A DNA stretch of 23,142 nt from Firmicutes bacterium UBA3941. GTDB lineage: Bacteria; Bacillota; Clostridia; Caldicoprobacterales; UBA3941. Positions 8,345-16,069 of the stretch are shown here, one piece after another (within the stretch, counting starts at the first letter, position 1; each line of letters opens with the position of its first letter). The position numbers and the translations under genes are program-made. The notes beneath the pieces were generated by a model, which worked only from the letters and a program-made list of their open reading frames with translations, had not been told where the DNA came from and ran no database searches. The stretch is taken from the NCBI GenBank assembly GCA_002385665.1, contig DGDX01000003.1, positions 1-23,142 on the forward strand. Reading direction: 5' to 3'.

Positions 8345-8373
8345 TTGACAAACTACAAGCAACTGTATATATT
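8345..8373 (+). promoter_or_regulatory. Sigma-A promoter of the GntR-ABC operon
   Basis: TTGACA (8345-8350), a 17-base spacer and TATATT (8368-8373): a consensus -35 with optimal spacing, about 35 bases upstream of the GntR start. Confidence 0.8.
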
Positions 8374-8383
8374 GTATATGTAC
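8365..8383. promoter_or_regulatory. Dyad operator overlapping the -10 box, probable GntR (YtrA-type) autoregulatory site
   Basis: The sequence follows GTANATATnnnATATNTAC, with seven of eight half-site pairs matching around a 3-base centre. It covers the -10 element, where a bound repressor would block transcription. YtrA-subfamily GntR regulators commonly repress their own ABC operon from such sites; the link here is inference from position. Confidence 0.6.
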
Positions 8384-8407
8384 GGTATTGACACTATGGA
8401 GGAACTA

Positions 8408-8782
8408 ATGAAAATAATTATATCCAATTCATCAAACGAACCAATTTACCAGCAAATAGTCCGCCAATTGAAAGAAGGGATTCTAAAGGGACACCTTACA
8501 GCGGGTAGTGCCCTACCCTCTATACGGGGCCTTGCTAAAGAACTTCATATAAGCGTCATTACGACTAAAAGGGCCTATGAAGAATTGGAAAAAGAGGGTT
8601 TCATTGAGACGGCGCCCGGTAGGGGTTCCTTTGTTGCTGTTCAAAATAGGGAGTTATTGAGAAAAAAAGGATTGGCCATCGTAGAAGAAAAACTTGCAGA
8701 AGCAGTTTTAACGGCCAAATCCTTGGACATTTCCTGTGAAGAACTAAGTAAGCTGCTGCATCAATTGTACAAGGAGGCTTAA
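8408..8782 (+). CDS. GntR family transcriptional regulator, YtrA subfamily
   Basis: The 124-residue protein has an N-terminal winged helix typical of GntR proteins: PIYQQIVRQLKEGILKG (12-28), LPSIRGLAKELHISVITTKRAYEELEKEG (37-64) and the wing GRGSFVA (71-77). The short C-terminal tail of about 45 residues, without an FCD or UTRA ligand domain, marks the YtrA subfamily. The ATG at 8408 follows GGAGG by five bases. An in-frame upstream ATG is less likely, since the reading frame extends back into the promoter. The ABC ATPase gene follows after 2 bases. It most likely represses this operon and is released by an unknown signal, often cell-wall-active antibiotics in relatives. Confidence 0.9.
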   Translation: MKIIISNSSNEPIYQQIVRQLKEGILKGHLTAGSALPSIRGLAKELHISVITTKRAYEELEKEGFIETAPGRGSFVAVQNRELLRKKGLAIVEEKLAEAVLTAKSLDISCEELSKLLHQLYKEA

Positions 8783-8784
8783 GT

Positions 8785-9663
8785 ATGAAAAACATTTTAG
8801 AAGTGAAAAAACTGCGGAAAAGTTTTAAGAACTTTACCCTGAACGATATAAGCTTCACGCTTCCCAGAGGCTATATCATGGGATTTATAGGTCCCAATGG
8901 TGCTGGAAAGAGCACCACCATTAAGCTAATCATGAATTTACTAAAAAAGGAGGGCGGACAGATCAATATCTTTGGTAAGGACCATATCAAGCATGAAAAG
9001 GAAATCAAGAATCGTATTGGTTTTGTATATGATGAAAACCATTTCTATGAGGAATTAACCCTCCATGAAATGAAGTACATCATAGCCCCTTTCTACAAAT
9101 CGTGGAGCGATAAACTATTTGATAAATATATGAAGATCTTTAAACTCCCTGCCAATAAAAGGATAAAAGAGCTGTCAAAAGGAATGAAAATGAAATATTC
9201 CCTGACCATAGCCCTATCTCATGATCCGGAACTCCTTATTATGGATGAGCCGACTTCCGGACTCGATCCCATCGTTCGCAGCGAGCTATTGGATATATTG
9301 AGTGATTTGATACAGGATGAAAATAAAAGCGTGTTCTTTTCCACCCATATAACTTCAGATCTAGATAAGGTGGCAGACTATGTAACCTTTATCCACGATG
9401 GATCAATAATCCTGTCGGCTGCTAAAGATGACATCCTGGACAATTACGGTATCGTAAAAGGGGGCACGGATTTATTGAATGAATATACCCAAAAAGCCTT
9501 TATAGGTATCCGTAAAAACAATTTCGGATTTGAAGGATTGGTTGACGACAGGGACAAAGCCCGCAACCTGTTCAAGGATAATATAGTCATAGATAAACCC
9601 AGTCTTGAGGATATCATGCTATATACAGTTAGGGGGAATCAATATGCTCAATCTAATCATTAA
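8785..9663 (+). CDS. ABC transporter ATP-binding protein
   Basis: The 292-residue nucleotide-binding subunit has Walker A GPNGAGKST (36-44), signature LSKGM (130-134), Walker B LLIMDEP (150-156) and the switch histidine H188 in STHI. The signature is the LSKGM variant seen in exporters of the YtrB/BcrA type. The C-terminal 90 residues extend past the core domain, as is usual for drug/peptide exporter ATPases. AAGGAGG lies seven bases before the ATG. It overlaps the permease gene by 20 bases, so the two are translationally coupled. Together with the YtrA-type regulator this is a stress- or antibiotic-responsive export module by analogy. The substrate is unknown. Confidence 0.92.
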   Translation: MKNILEVKKLRKSFKNFTLNDISFTLPRGYIMGFIGPNGAGKSTTIKLIMNLLKKEGGQINIFGKDHIKHEKEIKNRIGFVYDENHFYEELTLHEMKYIIAPFYKSWSDKLFDKYMKIFKLPANKRIKELSKGMKMKYSLTIALSHDPELLIMDEPTSGLDPIVRSELLDILSDLIQDENKSVFFSTHITSDLDKVADYVTFIHDGSIILSAAKDDILDNYGIVKGGTDLLNEYTQKAFIGIRKNNFGFEGLVDDRDKARNLFKDNIVIDKPSLEDIMLYTVRGNQYAQSNH

Positions 9664-10303
9664 GGATATATTAGTACAGAAAAAAACCTTACTCTTTGCC
9701 CTGGGCTACTGTTTTTTCTTAGTTTTTGCCTTTCAAACCATGGAGGGGGTAACTCCTGTCGCCGCAACAACGGCTGTAGTCTACCTTTTGATCCAGTATT
9801 CCTTCGCATATGAAGACAAGAATAAATCCGATATCATGCTTAACAGCCTTCCTGTTTCCAGAAAGGAAATAGTCCTGGCCAAATACTTATCCATATTTGT
9901 GTACTTAGGTCTCGCTGTACTGGCCTATATGGTTGCCACCCTCCTGGTATCAGCCATAAAGATTCCTATAAGGGTGGAATTTCTTAGTCTACAAGGTATA
10001 ACCATAAGCCTTCTTCTGGTATCCCTCATGAGTTCCATCTATCTGCCAATAATCTTCAGGATTGGGTATCTTAGGGCAAAGATGTTCAACATGGTCCTAT
10101 TTTTATTGTTCTTTTTTATACCGATGGGGGTGGTCAGCTTGTTAAAAAATCCTGAGTACAGTACGGCCATCGATGACATCATAAGGAAATTATCGTCATG
10201 GTCTGATTGGCAGATTGCTTCAATGCTGGCTGCCATAGCATTGATACTTCTATCATTTTCATACTCAATCTCCTTGAGTATATACAAGAATCGTGAATTC
10301 TAA
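9644..10303 (+). CDS. ABC-2 type transporter permease subunit
   Basis: The 219-residue hydrophobic protein has about six predicted membrane segments (TLLFALGYCFFLVFAF, TTAVVYLLIQYSFA, IFVYLGLAVLAYMVATLLV, ITISLLLVSLMSSIYLPII, MVLFLLFFFIPMGVVSLL, ASMLAAIALILLSFSYSI). The sequence DIMLNSLPVSRKEIVLAKYLS between segments 2 and 3 is typical of the ABC-2 permease family, in which this loop is thought to contact the ATPase. The start at 9644 follows AGGGGGA and overlaps the ATPase gene end. A homodimer or a pairing with the ATPase dimer would form the exporter in the cytoplasmic membrane. It ends the operon, and a stable hairpin follows. Confidence 0.85.
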   Translation: MLNLIIKDILVQKKTLLFALGYCFFLVFAFQTMEGVTPVAATTAVVYLLIQYSFAYEDKNKSDIMLNSLPVSRKEIVLAKYLSIFVYLGLAVLAYMVATLLVSAIKIPIRVEFLSLQGITISLLLVSLMSSIYLPIIFRIGYLRAKMFNMVLFLLFFFIPMGVVSLLKNPEYSTAIDDIIRKLSSWSDWQIASMLAAIALILLSFSYSISLSIYKNREF

Positions 10304-10311
10304 CATAATAA

Positions 10312-10343
10312 GGGCGAGTATCAACCCCCTATGATGCTCGCCC
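10312..10343 (+). terminator. Hairpin terminator after the GntR-ABC operon
   Basis: GGGCGAGTATCA pairs with TGATGCTCGCCC (one G-U pair) around an 8-base loop, nine bases after the permease stop. The U tract after it is weak, so the termination efficiency is uncertain. Confidence 0.6.
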
Positions 10344-10450
10344 CAATATCTTCCATTTTGTCTGGTGTTCCATATCCTATTGGAATATACGAAACACCTT
10401 ACTTCCCCCTGATTCATACTGACCAGTAATGTTTACTATACTAACTTACC

Positions 10451-10834
10451 CTATCTAAGAGGATAGGCCATGGTCGTCATCAACCCCAGTTCAGCCTGGG
10501 TGGTATCCAACCGGCTGTATTGCACTATTACGGGCACATTGCTCTTAACCATAACTGCATATGGCACCCCTTTGGGGATCCCGTTACCTTTTTCATCCCT
10601 TATTTCGTCCAAGCGGATATGGTTTGTACGCTCTGCCCTGCATTCTGCCTTAAAGTCCTTCATTGGCTCCCGGTCTTCAAAGTATAGGATTATATCAAGC
10701 TTGGCATCTTCTTTGCCGGTATTTAAAACACATATGGCCTCATGACTTACATAGTGTCCCTGGGTAGTCTTTTCCGGATAGTAGCAATCTGGTATATACC
10801 AGATTCGCTCTCCGCCTGGCTGTATATTTTCCAT
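10451..10834 (-). CDS. ASRT family (Anabaena sensory rhodopsin transducer-like) small protein
   Basis: This complete 127-residue protein matches the ASRT family (Pfam Srtransducer type). Conserved stretches are RIWYIPDCYYP (10-20), YVSHEAICVLNTG (28-40), LYFEDREP (50-57), RTNHIRLDEIR (69-79), PYAVMVKSNVPVIVQYSRLDTTQ (91-113) and TMAYPLR at the end. The founding member is a soluble beta-sandwich tetramer working with a rhodopsin in Anabaena. Most bacterial members have no rhodopsin, and a published comparative analysis proposed that the fold binds small molecules, probably carbohydrates. No rhodopsin gene is present here. The gene lies 157 bases downstream of rhaB on the same strand, so a sugar-linked sensing or binding role is a reasonable inference. 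There is no signal peptide or membrane segment. AAAGGGTGG precedes the ATG. Confidence 0.88.
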   Translation of the reverse strand: MENIQPGGERIWYIPDCYYPEKTTQGHYVSHEAICVLNTGKEDAKLDIILYFEDREPMKDFKAECRAERTNHIRLDEIRDEKGNGIPKGVPYAVMVKSNVPVIVQYSRLDTTQAELGLMTTMAYPLR

Positions 10835-10872
10835 TTTACCACCCTTTCTTATTACTTCAATGAATGGGTTCT

Positions 10873-10900
10873 ATTTTATTAACTCAAGCTATACAAGCAA
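10873..10900 (-). promoter_or_regulatory. Possible promoter for the ASRT-family gene
   Basis: On the minus strand TTGCTT (10895-10900), a 16-base spacer and TAAAAT (10873-10878). It is moderate in quality. If real, the gene can be transcribed separately from rhaB. Confidence 0.35.
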
Positions 10901-10991
10901 TGGATTTAAGGTGACAAACGCCATTGATCCCAACGCACAAACCATTTCCCTTATATATAAAATTCTTATGATATGTGGCTCTTACATAAGG

Positions 10992-12470
10992 TTATTCCTG
11001 ATTGTACTTTAGGAATTCCTCATAGGCACTGTCCCATATCTGAGTGTCCAGAGGCATATAATCCTCCGCAGGAAAGGAGCTTTTAACCACTTGACGTATT
11101 TCGCCCAGGCTGGATACCTCGCCTAAGGCCATGGCCTGAACCATGAGATTGCCAATAGCGGTTGCCTCAACAGGACCGCATATAACCGGCCTGGAAATAG
11201 CGTTGGCGGTTAACTGATTCAAGAGTTTGTTCTGGGCGCCTCCCCCCACGATATGGAGAACATCCAGCCTCTTACCAATGATCCCCTCCAGTTTTTCCAA
11301 GGACCAGCGGTATTTCATAGCCAGGCTTTCAAATACGCATCTTATTATCTGATCTTTGGATTCGGGAACCTGTTGTCCTGTATCCCTGCAGAACTCTTGA
11401 ATCTTTTTAGGCATATCCCCCGGGCTATAGAAGCTGTCATGATCCGGATCGATAAAGGCTCTAAAGGGTACAGCCGTTGATGCCATTTCCGCCATCTGAT
11501 CATAGCTGTAGACTTCACCTCTGCGATCCCACTCCCTTTTACATTCTTGAATGATCCAGAGGCCCATGATGTTTTTGAGGAGCCTATAGGTACCGTCTAC
11601 ACCTCCTTCATTTGTATAGTTCCATTCAAGGGTCTTCTTGTTTATAATGGGCTTATCAACTTCTACTCCCATAAGAGACCAGGTGCCGCTGCTTAAATAG
11701 GCATAGCTCTCTCCCGTATTGGGAATGGCTGCCACAGCAGAGCCGGTATCATGAGTTGCAACTGCAATGATAGGTATACTGTCAATCCCGAGGTTTCGTG
11801 CCAGTTCTGGCCTTATCATGCCCCTTAAACTGCCAGGTTGCTGGATATGTGTAAAAATTTCCCTGGGTATTGACATAGCCTTCAAGAGTTCATCACACCA
11901 ATCACCAGTCCTTGCATCCAACAGTTGTCCTGTACTGGCTTCGGTAAACTCGGTAGCCTTCTCTCCGGATAGAAAATAAGCCAAAAGATCAGGCATAAAG
12001 AGCAGTGTCTCTGCTCTGTCCAACATATCCGGCTTTTGGCTTACCATAGACAACAATTGATAAAGGGTATTAAACTTTTGAAAGGCGATACCTGTTTTTT
12101 GAAAAATCTCCTCCCTTGGCATTCTGCTAAAGGCTTCCTCCATCATCCCCTCTGTACGGTTATCCCTATAGTGATATGGGTTGCCCAACAGATCTCCGTC
12201 CTTATCCAATAACCCATAATCCACGCCCCAGGTATCGATACCCAGAGATGAAAGGCTGCCCTTTTCCTGGGTTCTATACTTTAGAAGGGTATTTTGCATA
12301 TTCCAAAAAAGTCTTAATACATCCCAATAGAGACGTCCCCCTACTTCAACAGGGTCGTTGGAAAACCTATGGAGTTCCTCCATAATAAGTTTCTTACCGT
12401 CAAACCTTCCCAAAATACCTCTTCCGCTGCTGGCACCAAGATCAAAGGCCAGTAAGTCCAATGTACTCAT
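10992..12470 (-). CDS. rhaB: Rhamnulokinase
   Basis: RhaB phosphorylates L-rhamnulose to L-rhamnulose-1-phosphate with ATP. The 492-residue FGGY-type kinase starts LLAFDLGASSGRGILG (6-21), then has SLGIDTWGVDYGLLD (75-89), HYRDNRTEGM (100-109), the catalytic aspartate D241 in ATHDTGSAVAAIP (238-250), SSGTWSLMG (260-268) and VGGGAQNKLLNQLTAN in the C-domain. These features separate rhamnulokinase from xylulokinase and glycerol kinase. I chose the ATG at 12470, with AAGGGAGGGGG five bases upstream. A start at 12527 would add 19 unconserved residues and overlap the HAD gene. It is the last member of the galU-pgcA-HAD-rhaB run. Its partners rhaA and the aldolase lie 3.5 kb downstream on the same strand. 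Confidence 0.95.
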   Translation of the reverse strand: MSTLDLLAFDLGASSGRGILGRFDGKKLIMEELHRFSNDPVEVGGRLYWDVLRLFWNMQNTLLKYRTQEKGSLSSLGIDTWGVDYGLLDKDGDLLGNPYHYRDNRTEGMMEEAFSRMPREEIFQKTGIAFQKFNTLYQLLSMVSQKPDMLDRAETLLFMPDLLAYFLSGEKATEFTEASTGQLLDARTGDWCDELLKAMSIPREIFTHIQQPGSLRGMIRPELARNLGIDSIPIIAVATHDTGSAVAAIPNTGESYAYLSSGTWSLMGVEVDKPIINKKTLEWNYTNEGGVDGTYRLLKNIMGLWIIQECKREWDRRGEVYSYDQMAEMASTAVPFRAFIDPDHDSFYSPGDMPKKIQEFCRDTGQQVPESKDQIIRCVFESLAMKYRWSLEKLEGIIGKRLDVLHIVGGGAQNKLLNQLTANAISRPVICGPVEATAIGNLMVQAMALGEVSSLGEIRQVVKSSFPAEDYMPLDTQIWDSAYEEFLKYNQE

Positions 12471-12475
12471 CCGTT

Positions 12476-12486
12476 CCCCCTCCCTT
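12476..12486 (-). promoter_or_regulatory. Ribosome binding site that decides the rhaB start
   Basis: AAGGGAGGGGG on the minus strand lies five bases before the ATG at 12470. It supports that start over in-frame upstream codons inside the HAD gene. Confidence 0.65.
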
Positions 12487-12519
12487 TTTCCGGTCTCTAT
12501 AGACCTGATTTGCTGTGAG

Positions 12520-13236
12520 TCAGGCAATTGCCTCTAAACCTTTAACGAATTCATAAAAATCCTGGTAGTTACCCTTATAGGTACTTTCAATATCACCATT
12601 ATTTCTATCTATTAAATAGTCTGTTATCAAATAGGTTTCTATACCCAGCTCACCGGCTATTAGGTCCTCCTGTACATCATTGCCCACCATATAACAATTC
12701 TCCGGTCCCTTTCCGATAGCATCCAGTACTTCCTGGTAGAATTGTATATTGGGCTTGCAAAAGGTATTTTTTTCATAACAGGAGATATAGGAAAAGTCAT
12801 CGATATCAAGACCAGCCCATTCTATTCGCTTATGTATGGCCTTAACAGGGAATATGGGGTTGGTAGCGACTACCAACTCATATCCCTTATCCTTTAATAC
12901 TTCTATGCTTTCCACAATTTCCGGAACATGGACTACACATTCTCTGACCAGGTCAAATTTATCATCATAGAATTGGTCAAACCTGGACTTATATACCGCC
13001 AAATCATCCTCCCCAACGAGTTTTGAAAAGTGCAACATGAATTTTTCCTCATTGGACAATGGCTCAAGGTTTTTTATCATAGCCTCTGTAGATGTCATTA
13101 TATACTCTGCCAGCAATTCTCCATCTATCATATCATGAAAGTGCTTGCCCATCTCCCTAAAATAGATCTGGATAAACTCATCTATATCAAAGGGCAGCAA
13201 TGTTCCGTCCAGGTCAAACAAAAAAGTGTCACGCAT
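12520..13236 (-). CDS. HAD superfamily hydrolase, probable sugar phosphatase
   Basis: The 238-residue protein has all four HAD motifs: DLDGTLL with nucleophile D8 and D10, T125 in VVATNP, K161 in FCKPNI, and GNDVQED with D187 and D191. A helical cap occupies about 15-100 (C1 type, subfamily I). Such enzymes remove phosphate from small metabolites via a phospho-aspartate; the substrate cannot be read from sequence. It sits 36 bases after pgcA and 49 bases before rhaB, so it is part of the same transcript. This suggests a hexose-phosphate or rhamnulose-phosphate substrate, or a role in clearing toxic sugar phosphates (inference). GGAGG precedes the ATG by eight bases. Confidence 0.87.
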   Translation of the reverse strand: MRDTFLFDLDGTLLPFDIDEFIQIYFREMGKHFHDMIDGELLAEYIMTSTEAMIKNLEPLSNEEKFMLHFSKLVGEDDLAVYKSRFDQFYDDKFDLVRECVVHVPEIVESIEVLKDKGYELVVATNPIFPVKAIHKRIEWAGLDIDDFSYISCYEKNTFCKPNIQFYQEVLDAIGKGPENCYMVGNDVQEDLIAGELGIETYLITDYLIDRNNGDIESTYKGNYQDFYEFVKGLEAIA

Positions 13237-13272
13237 AGCTGTCGCCTCCGCTCTAGTTTTAAGTATACGGCA

Positions 13273-15003
13273 TTATATTCTGGCATAAACGGCATCCACC
13301 AGGTTCCTCATCTTGTCCTTGGCCTCTTCCATATCACTACCGATAGTAGAGAAATATAACTTTACCTTTGGTTCGGTTCCGGAGGGACGAATGGCAAACC
13401 AAGACCCATCCTCCAGGGTATATCTCAAGACATCGGAAACAGGTAACTCTATAGTAGATGTGGTTTCCGTTTTTAGATTATAGCTTTTGCTGTCCATATA
13501 ATCATCAATAACGGATATCCTGATCCCAGCCAGCTCCTTGGGTGGATCATTTCTAAAATCACCCATCAATTCCTGGATCCGTTCCATCCCCTCTTTACCT
13601 TCCATCTCAATGGATCTAAGTTCCTCATAGAAATATCCATATTTGTTCCATAGGTCAATTAATGCATCATGCAGGGTCATACCCTTGGACTTGTAATAGG
13701 CTGCCATTTCACAGATAAGCATGGAAGAAGAAACCCCATCCTTGTCCCTGACAAAGTCACCCGCCAGGTACCCATAACTTTCTTCGTACCCAAACAGATA
13801 TGTATGGCTGCCAGTCTCTTCAAATTCTTTGATCTTTTCGCCTATGAATTTAAAACCCGTAAGAGTATCAATAACGCCTACACCGTAAGCCTGAGCTATT
13901 CTTTCGCCCATCCTACTGGTTACAATGGTCTTTATAATGGTACCGTTCTGCGGTAACTTGTCTGCCCGTTTCCTGGCTCCTAATATGTAATCCGTCAACA
14001 AGGCACCTATCTGGTTGCCTGTCAACATCACATATTCCCCTGATGCATTCTTAGCTACCACGCCTACCCTGTCACAATCCGGATCGGTACCTATGATTAT
14101 ATCGGTCTCATTGTTCCGGGCCTTGGCCATCCCTATGGCTAACTCGAAGACCCGCTCTTCCTCAGGGTTTGGATAGCCTACTGTAGAGAACTCGGGATCC
14201 GGTAATTCTTGTTCAGTTACAACGGTGACATTTTTAAACCCTGCCATTTTCAACGCCCTGCGAACAGGTTTATTTCCGGACCCATGAAGGGGGGTATATA
14301 TGATACTAATGCTGTCGTCCATTTTCTCTATTAGAGAGGGGTTGTGGATCAGGTTCTTCACCTTATCAAAATACTTTTCCAGGACTTCCTCACCTATTAT
14401 ATTAAGGAGGCCTTCCTTTAATGCCACTTCCCTGGGTATATCCTTAATCTCATCAAAATCCTGTATCTTGTCGATCTCCTGAATTATATCGTTGGCTCGC
14501 CCAAGGGTTATCTGGGCTCCATCTTCCCAATAGACCTTGTAGCCGTTATACTCCGGCGGGTTGTGGCTGGCGGTTATAACCACCCCGGCAATTGCACCCA
14601 GCTCCCTTACTGAAAAGGATAATATGGGGGTAGGCTGAAGTTCACTGTACAGGAAGGTCTTAATTCCATTACCGTTTAGTACCAAGGCTACCCTTTCTGC
14701 AAATTCCCGTGACATCCTTCTGGAATCATAGGCGATTACTACGCCCCTGTTCATAGCATCCTTGCCTTGTTCCTTGATATAGTTGGCAAAGCCTTGAGTT
14801 GCCATTCCCACGGTATATAAGTTCATCCGATTGGATCCTGCACCTATCACACCCCGCAATCCACCGGTTCCAAACTCCAGATTTTTATAAAAACGATCCT
14901 CGATCTCCTTCTCGTTGCCGGAAATAGATCTTAATTCCTCTTTTGTTTCATTATCAATTATGGGGCTATCAAGCCACCGTTGATATCTTAACTTAAATTC
15001 CAT
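13273..15003 (-). CDS. pgcA: Phosphoglucomutase (alpha-D-phosphohexomutase family)
   Basis: PgcA interconverts glucose-6-phosphate and glucose-1-phosphate. The 576-residue protein has the catalytic phosphoserine loop TASHNP with S146, metal loop DPDCDR (307-312), sugar-binding loop FGYEESYG (404-411) and phosphate-binding loop RPSGTEPK (539-546). The EESYG loop and the length match the B. subtilis PgcA type, acting on glucose and possibly mannose phosphates. GAGGTGA precedes the ATG. It follows galU by 29 bases and precedes the HAD gene by 36, so galU and pgcA supply UDP-glucose together, for example for glycolipids, cell-wall polymers or glycogen-like uses. Confidence 0.93.
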   Translation of the reverse strand: MEFKLRYQRWLDSPIIDNETKEELRSISGNEKEIEDRFYKNLEFGTGGLRGVIGAGSNRMNLYTVGMATQGFANYIKEQGKDAMNRGVVIAYDSRRMSREFAERVALVLNGNGIKTFLYSELQPTPILSFSVRELGAIAGVVITASHNPPEYNGYKVYWEDGAQITLGRANDIIQEIDKIQDFDEIKDIPREVALKEGLLNIIGEEVLEKYFDKVKNLIHNPSLIEKMDDSISIIYTPLHGSGNKPVRRALKMAGFKNVTVVTEQELPDPEFSTVGYPNPEEERVFELAIGMAKARNNETDIIIGTDPDCDRVGVVAKNASGEYVMLTGNQIGALLTDYILGARKRADKLPQNGTIIKTIVTSRMGERIAQAYGVGVIDTLTGFKFIGEKIKEFEETGSHTYLFGYEESYGYLAGDFVRDKDGVSSSMLICEMAAYYKSKGMTLHDALIDLWNKYGYFYEELRSIEMEGKEGMERIQELMGDFRNDPPKELAGIRISVIDDYMDSKSYNLKTETTSTIELPVSDVLRYTLEDGSWFAIRPSGTEPKVKLYFSTIGSDMEEAKDKMRNLVDAVYARI

Positions 15004-15032
15004 AGCTTCACCTCGTTAAAATAGATTATATG

Positions 15033-15920
15033 CTATTCTCCTCTGATAAACAGATCAGTATCTATTAAGTCTTGGATATAAGCCTTAAAATCATCCCTCA
15101 ACTCCGGATTACGCAGAGCGAATTCCATAGTAGCTTGCAAGTATCCCAGCTTATTACCCACATCATAGCGTTTGCCCTGGAAATTAAAGGCGTACATATC
15201 CTCCTCCATGGCTAAAGCTCTCAATGCATCGGTGAGTTGGATCTCCCCACCGGCACCAGGTTGGGTCTCCTCCAGATGTTTAAAAATGTTGGGGCTAATT
15301 ATGTACCTGCCCAGGATTGCAAGGTTTGAGGGCGCCTCTTCTATCCTTGGCTTCTCCACCAAATGCTTCACCTTATATAGATCTTTCTCTACGGATATTC
15401 CGTCTACTATGCCATATTTGTCCACTTGATTATGGTCTACGAATTGACAGCCTATTATGGTAGCCTTATGTTTCTCATAGACCTCTATCAATTGTTTTAA
15501 ACAGGGGACCTCGGAATGCACAATATCATCCCCCAGCAATACGGCGAAAGGCTCATTCCCAATAAAAGCACTGGCACAACTTATGGCATGTCCCAGACCT
15601 TTAGGCTCTTTTTGTCTGATATAATGGATATCTACCATATTGGATATATCGTCAACCAGCTTGAGCAAATCTTCGTTCTTGCTTTTTTTCAGGGCTTCCT
15701 CCAATTCCAGAGACCTATCGAAATGATCCTCGATGGACCTTTTGTTTCGCCCTGTAACTATTATTATGCTCTCAATTCCAGAATCAATCGCTTCTTCAAT
15801 TATGTATTGGATAGTTGGCTTGTCCACTATCGGCAACATCTCCTTGGGTTGTGCTTTGGTTGCCGGCAGAAACCGGGTTCCCAGGCCAGCTGCCGGAATT
15901 ATAGCCTTTCGTATCCTCAA
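15033..15920 (-). CDS. galU: UTP--glucose-1-phosphate uridylyltransferase
   Basis: GalU makes UDP-glucose from UTP and glucose-1-phosphate. The 295-residue protein has the nucleotidyltransferase signature AIIPAAGLGTRFLPATKAQPKEMLP (6-30), the EAIDSGIESIIIVTGRNKRSIEDHF stretch, GLGHAI, VLLGDDIV and VEKP, and GEIQLTDAL near 245. The best start is a TTG at 15920 (MRIRKAII...), six bases after GGAGTG. A TTG 18 bases further up would place that site inside the gene. Promoter TTGAAG/TATAAT lies upstream. It heads the galU-pgcA-HAD-rhaB run and is divergent from the second ABC operon. Length is normal. Confidence 0.93.
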   Translation of the reverse strand: MRIRKAIIPAAGLGTRFLPATKAQPKEMLPIVDKPTIQYIIEEAIDSGIESIIIVTGRNKRSIEDHFDRSLELEEALKKSKNEDLLKLVDDISNMVDIHYIRQKEPKGLGHAISCASAFIGNEPFAVLLGDDIVHSEVPCLKQLIEVYEKHKATIIGCQFVDHNQVDKYGIVDGISVEKDLYKVKHLVEKPRIEEAPSNLAILGRYIISPNIFKHLEETQPGAGGEIQLTDALRALAMEEDMYAFNFQGKRYDVGNKLGYLQATMEFALRNPELRDDFKAYIQDLIDTDLFIRGE

Positions 15921-15926
15921 CTTAAA

Positions 15927-15932
15927 CACTCC
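15927..15932 (-). promoter_or_regulatory. Ribosome binding site supporting a TTG start of galU
   Basis: GGAGTG on the minus strand is six bases before the TTG at 15918-15920. No ATG in the frame allows the conserved N-terminus. Confidence 0.6.
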
Positions 15933-15966
15933 AATCAAAAAATTTACATTTTTCTATACACTATCG

Positions 15967-15996
15967 ATTATAGCATACTAGAGACTCAGCCTTCAA
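15967..15996 (-). promoter_or_regulatory. Promoter of the galU-pgcA-HAD-rhaB run
   Basis: On the minus strand TTGAAG (15991-15996), an 18-base spacer and a perfect TATAAT (15967-15972), about 45 bases upstream of the galU start. Confidence 0.65.
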
Positions 15997-16069
15997 TTAA
16001 ATCCAAAAATCCGCTGGTGAAATTTGTATAAAACTATGATAAAATTACTAAAGTTAAGGGAGTGATGAC

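Noticed and set aside
10352..10361. CATTTTGT word also seen near 8222 and 20179
   Set aside because: The shared word is short and AT-rich, and two copies lack a dyad; it is too weak to call a regulon.
10364..10398. Imperfect hairpin GGTGTT...AACACC downstream of the ASRT gene
   Set aside because: The stem has several mismatches and no U tract on either strand, so I did not call it a terminator.
15516..16031. 171-codon plus-strand open frame over the galU start and its promoter
   Set aside because: It is antisense to conserved galU sequence, and its translation shows no family features.
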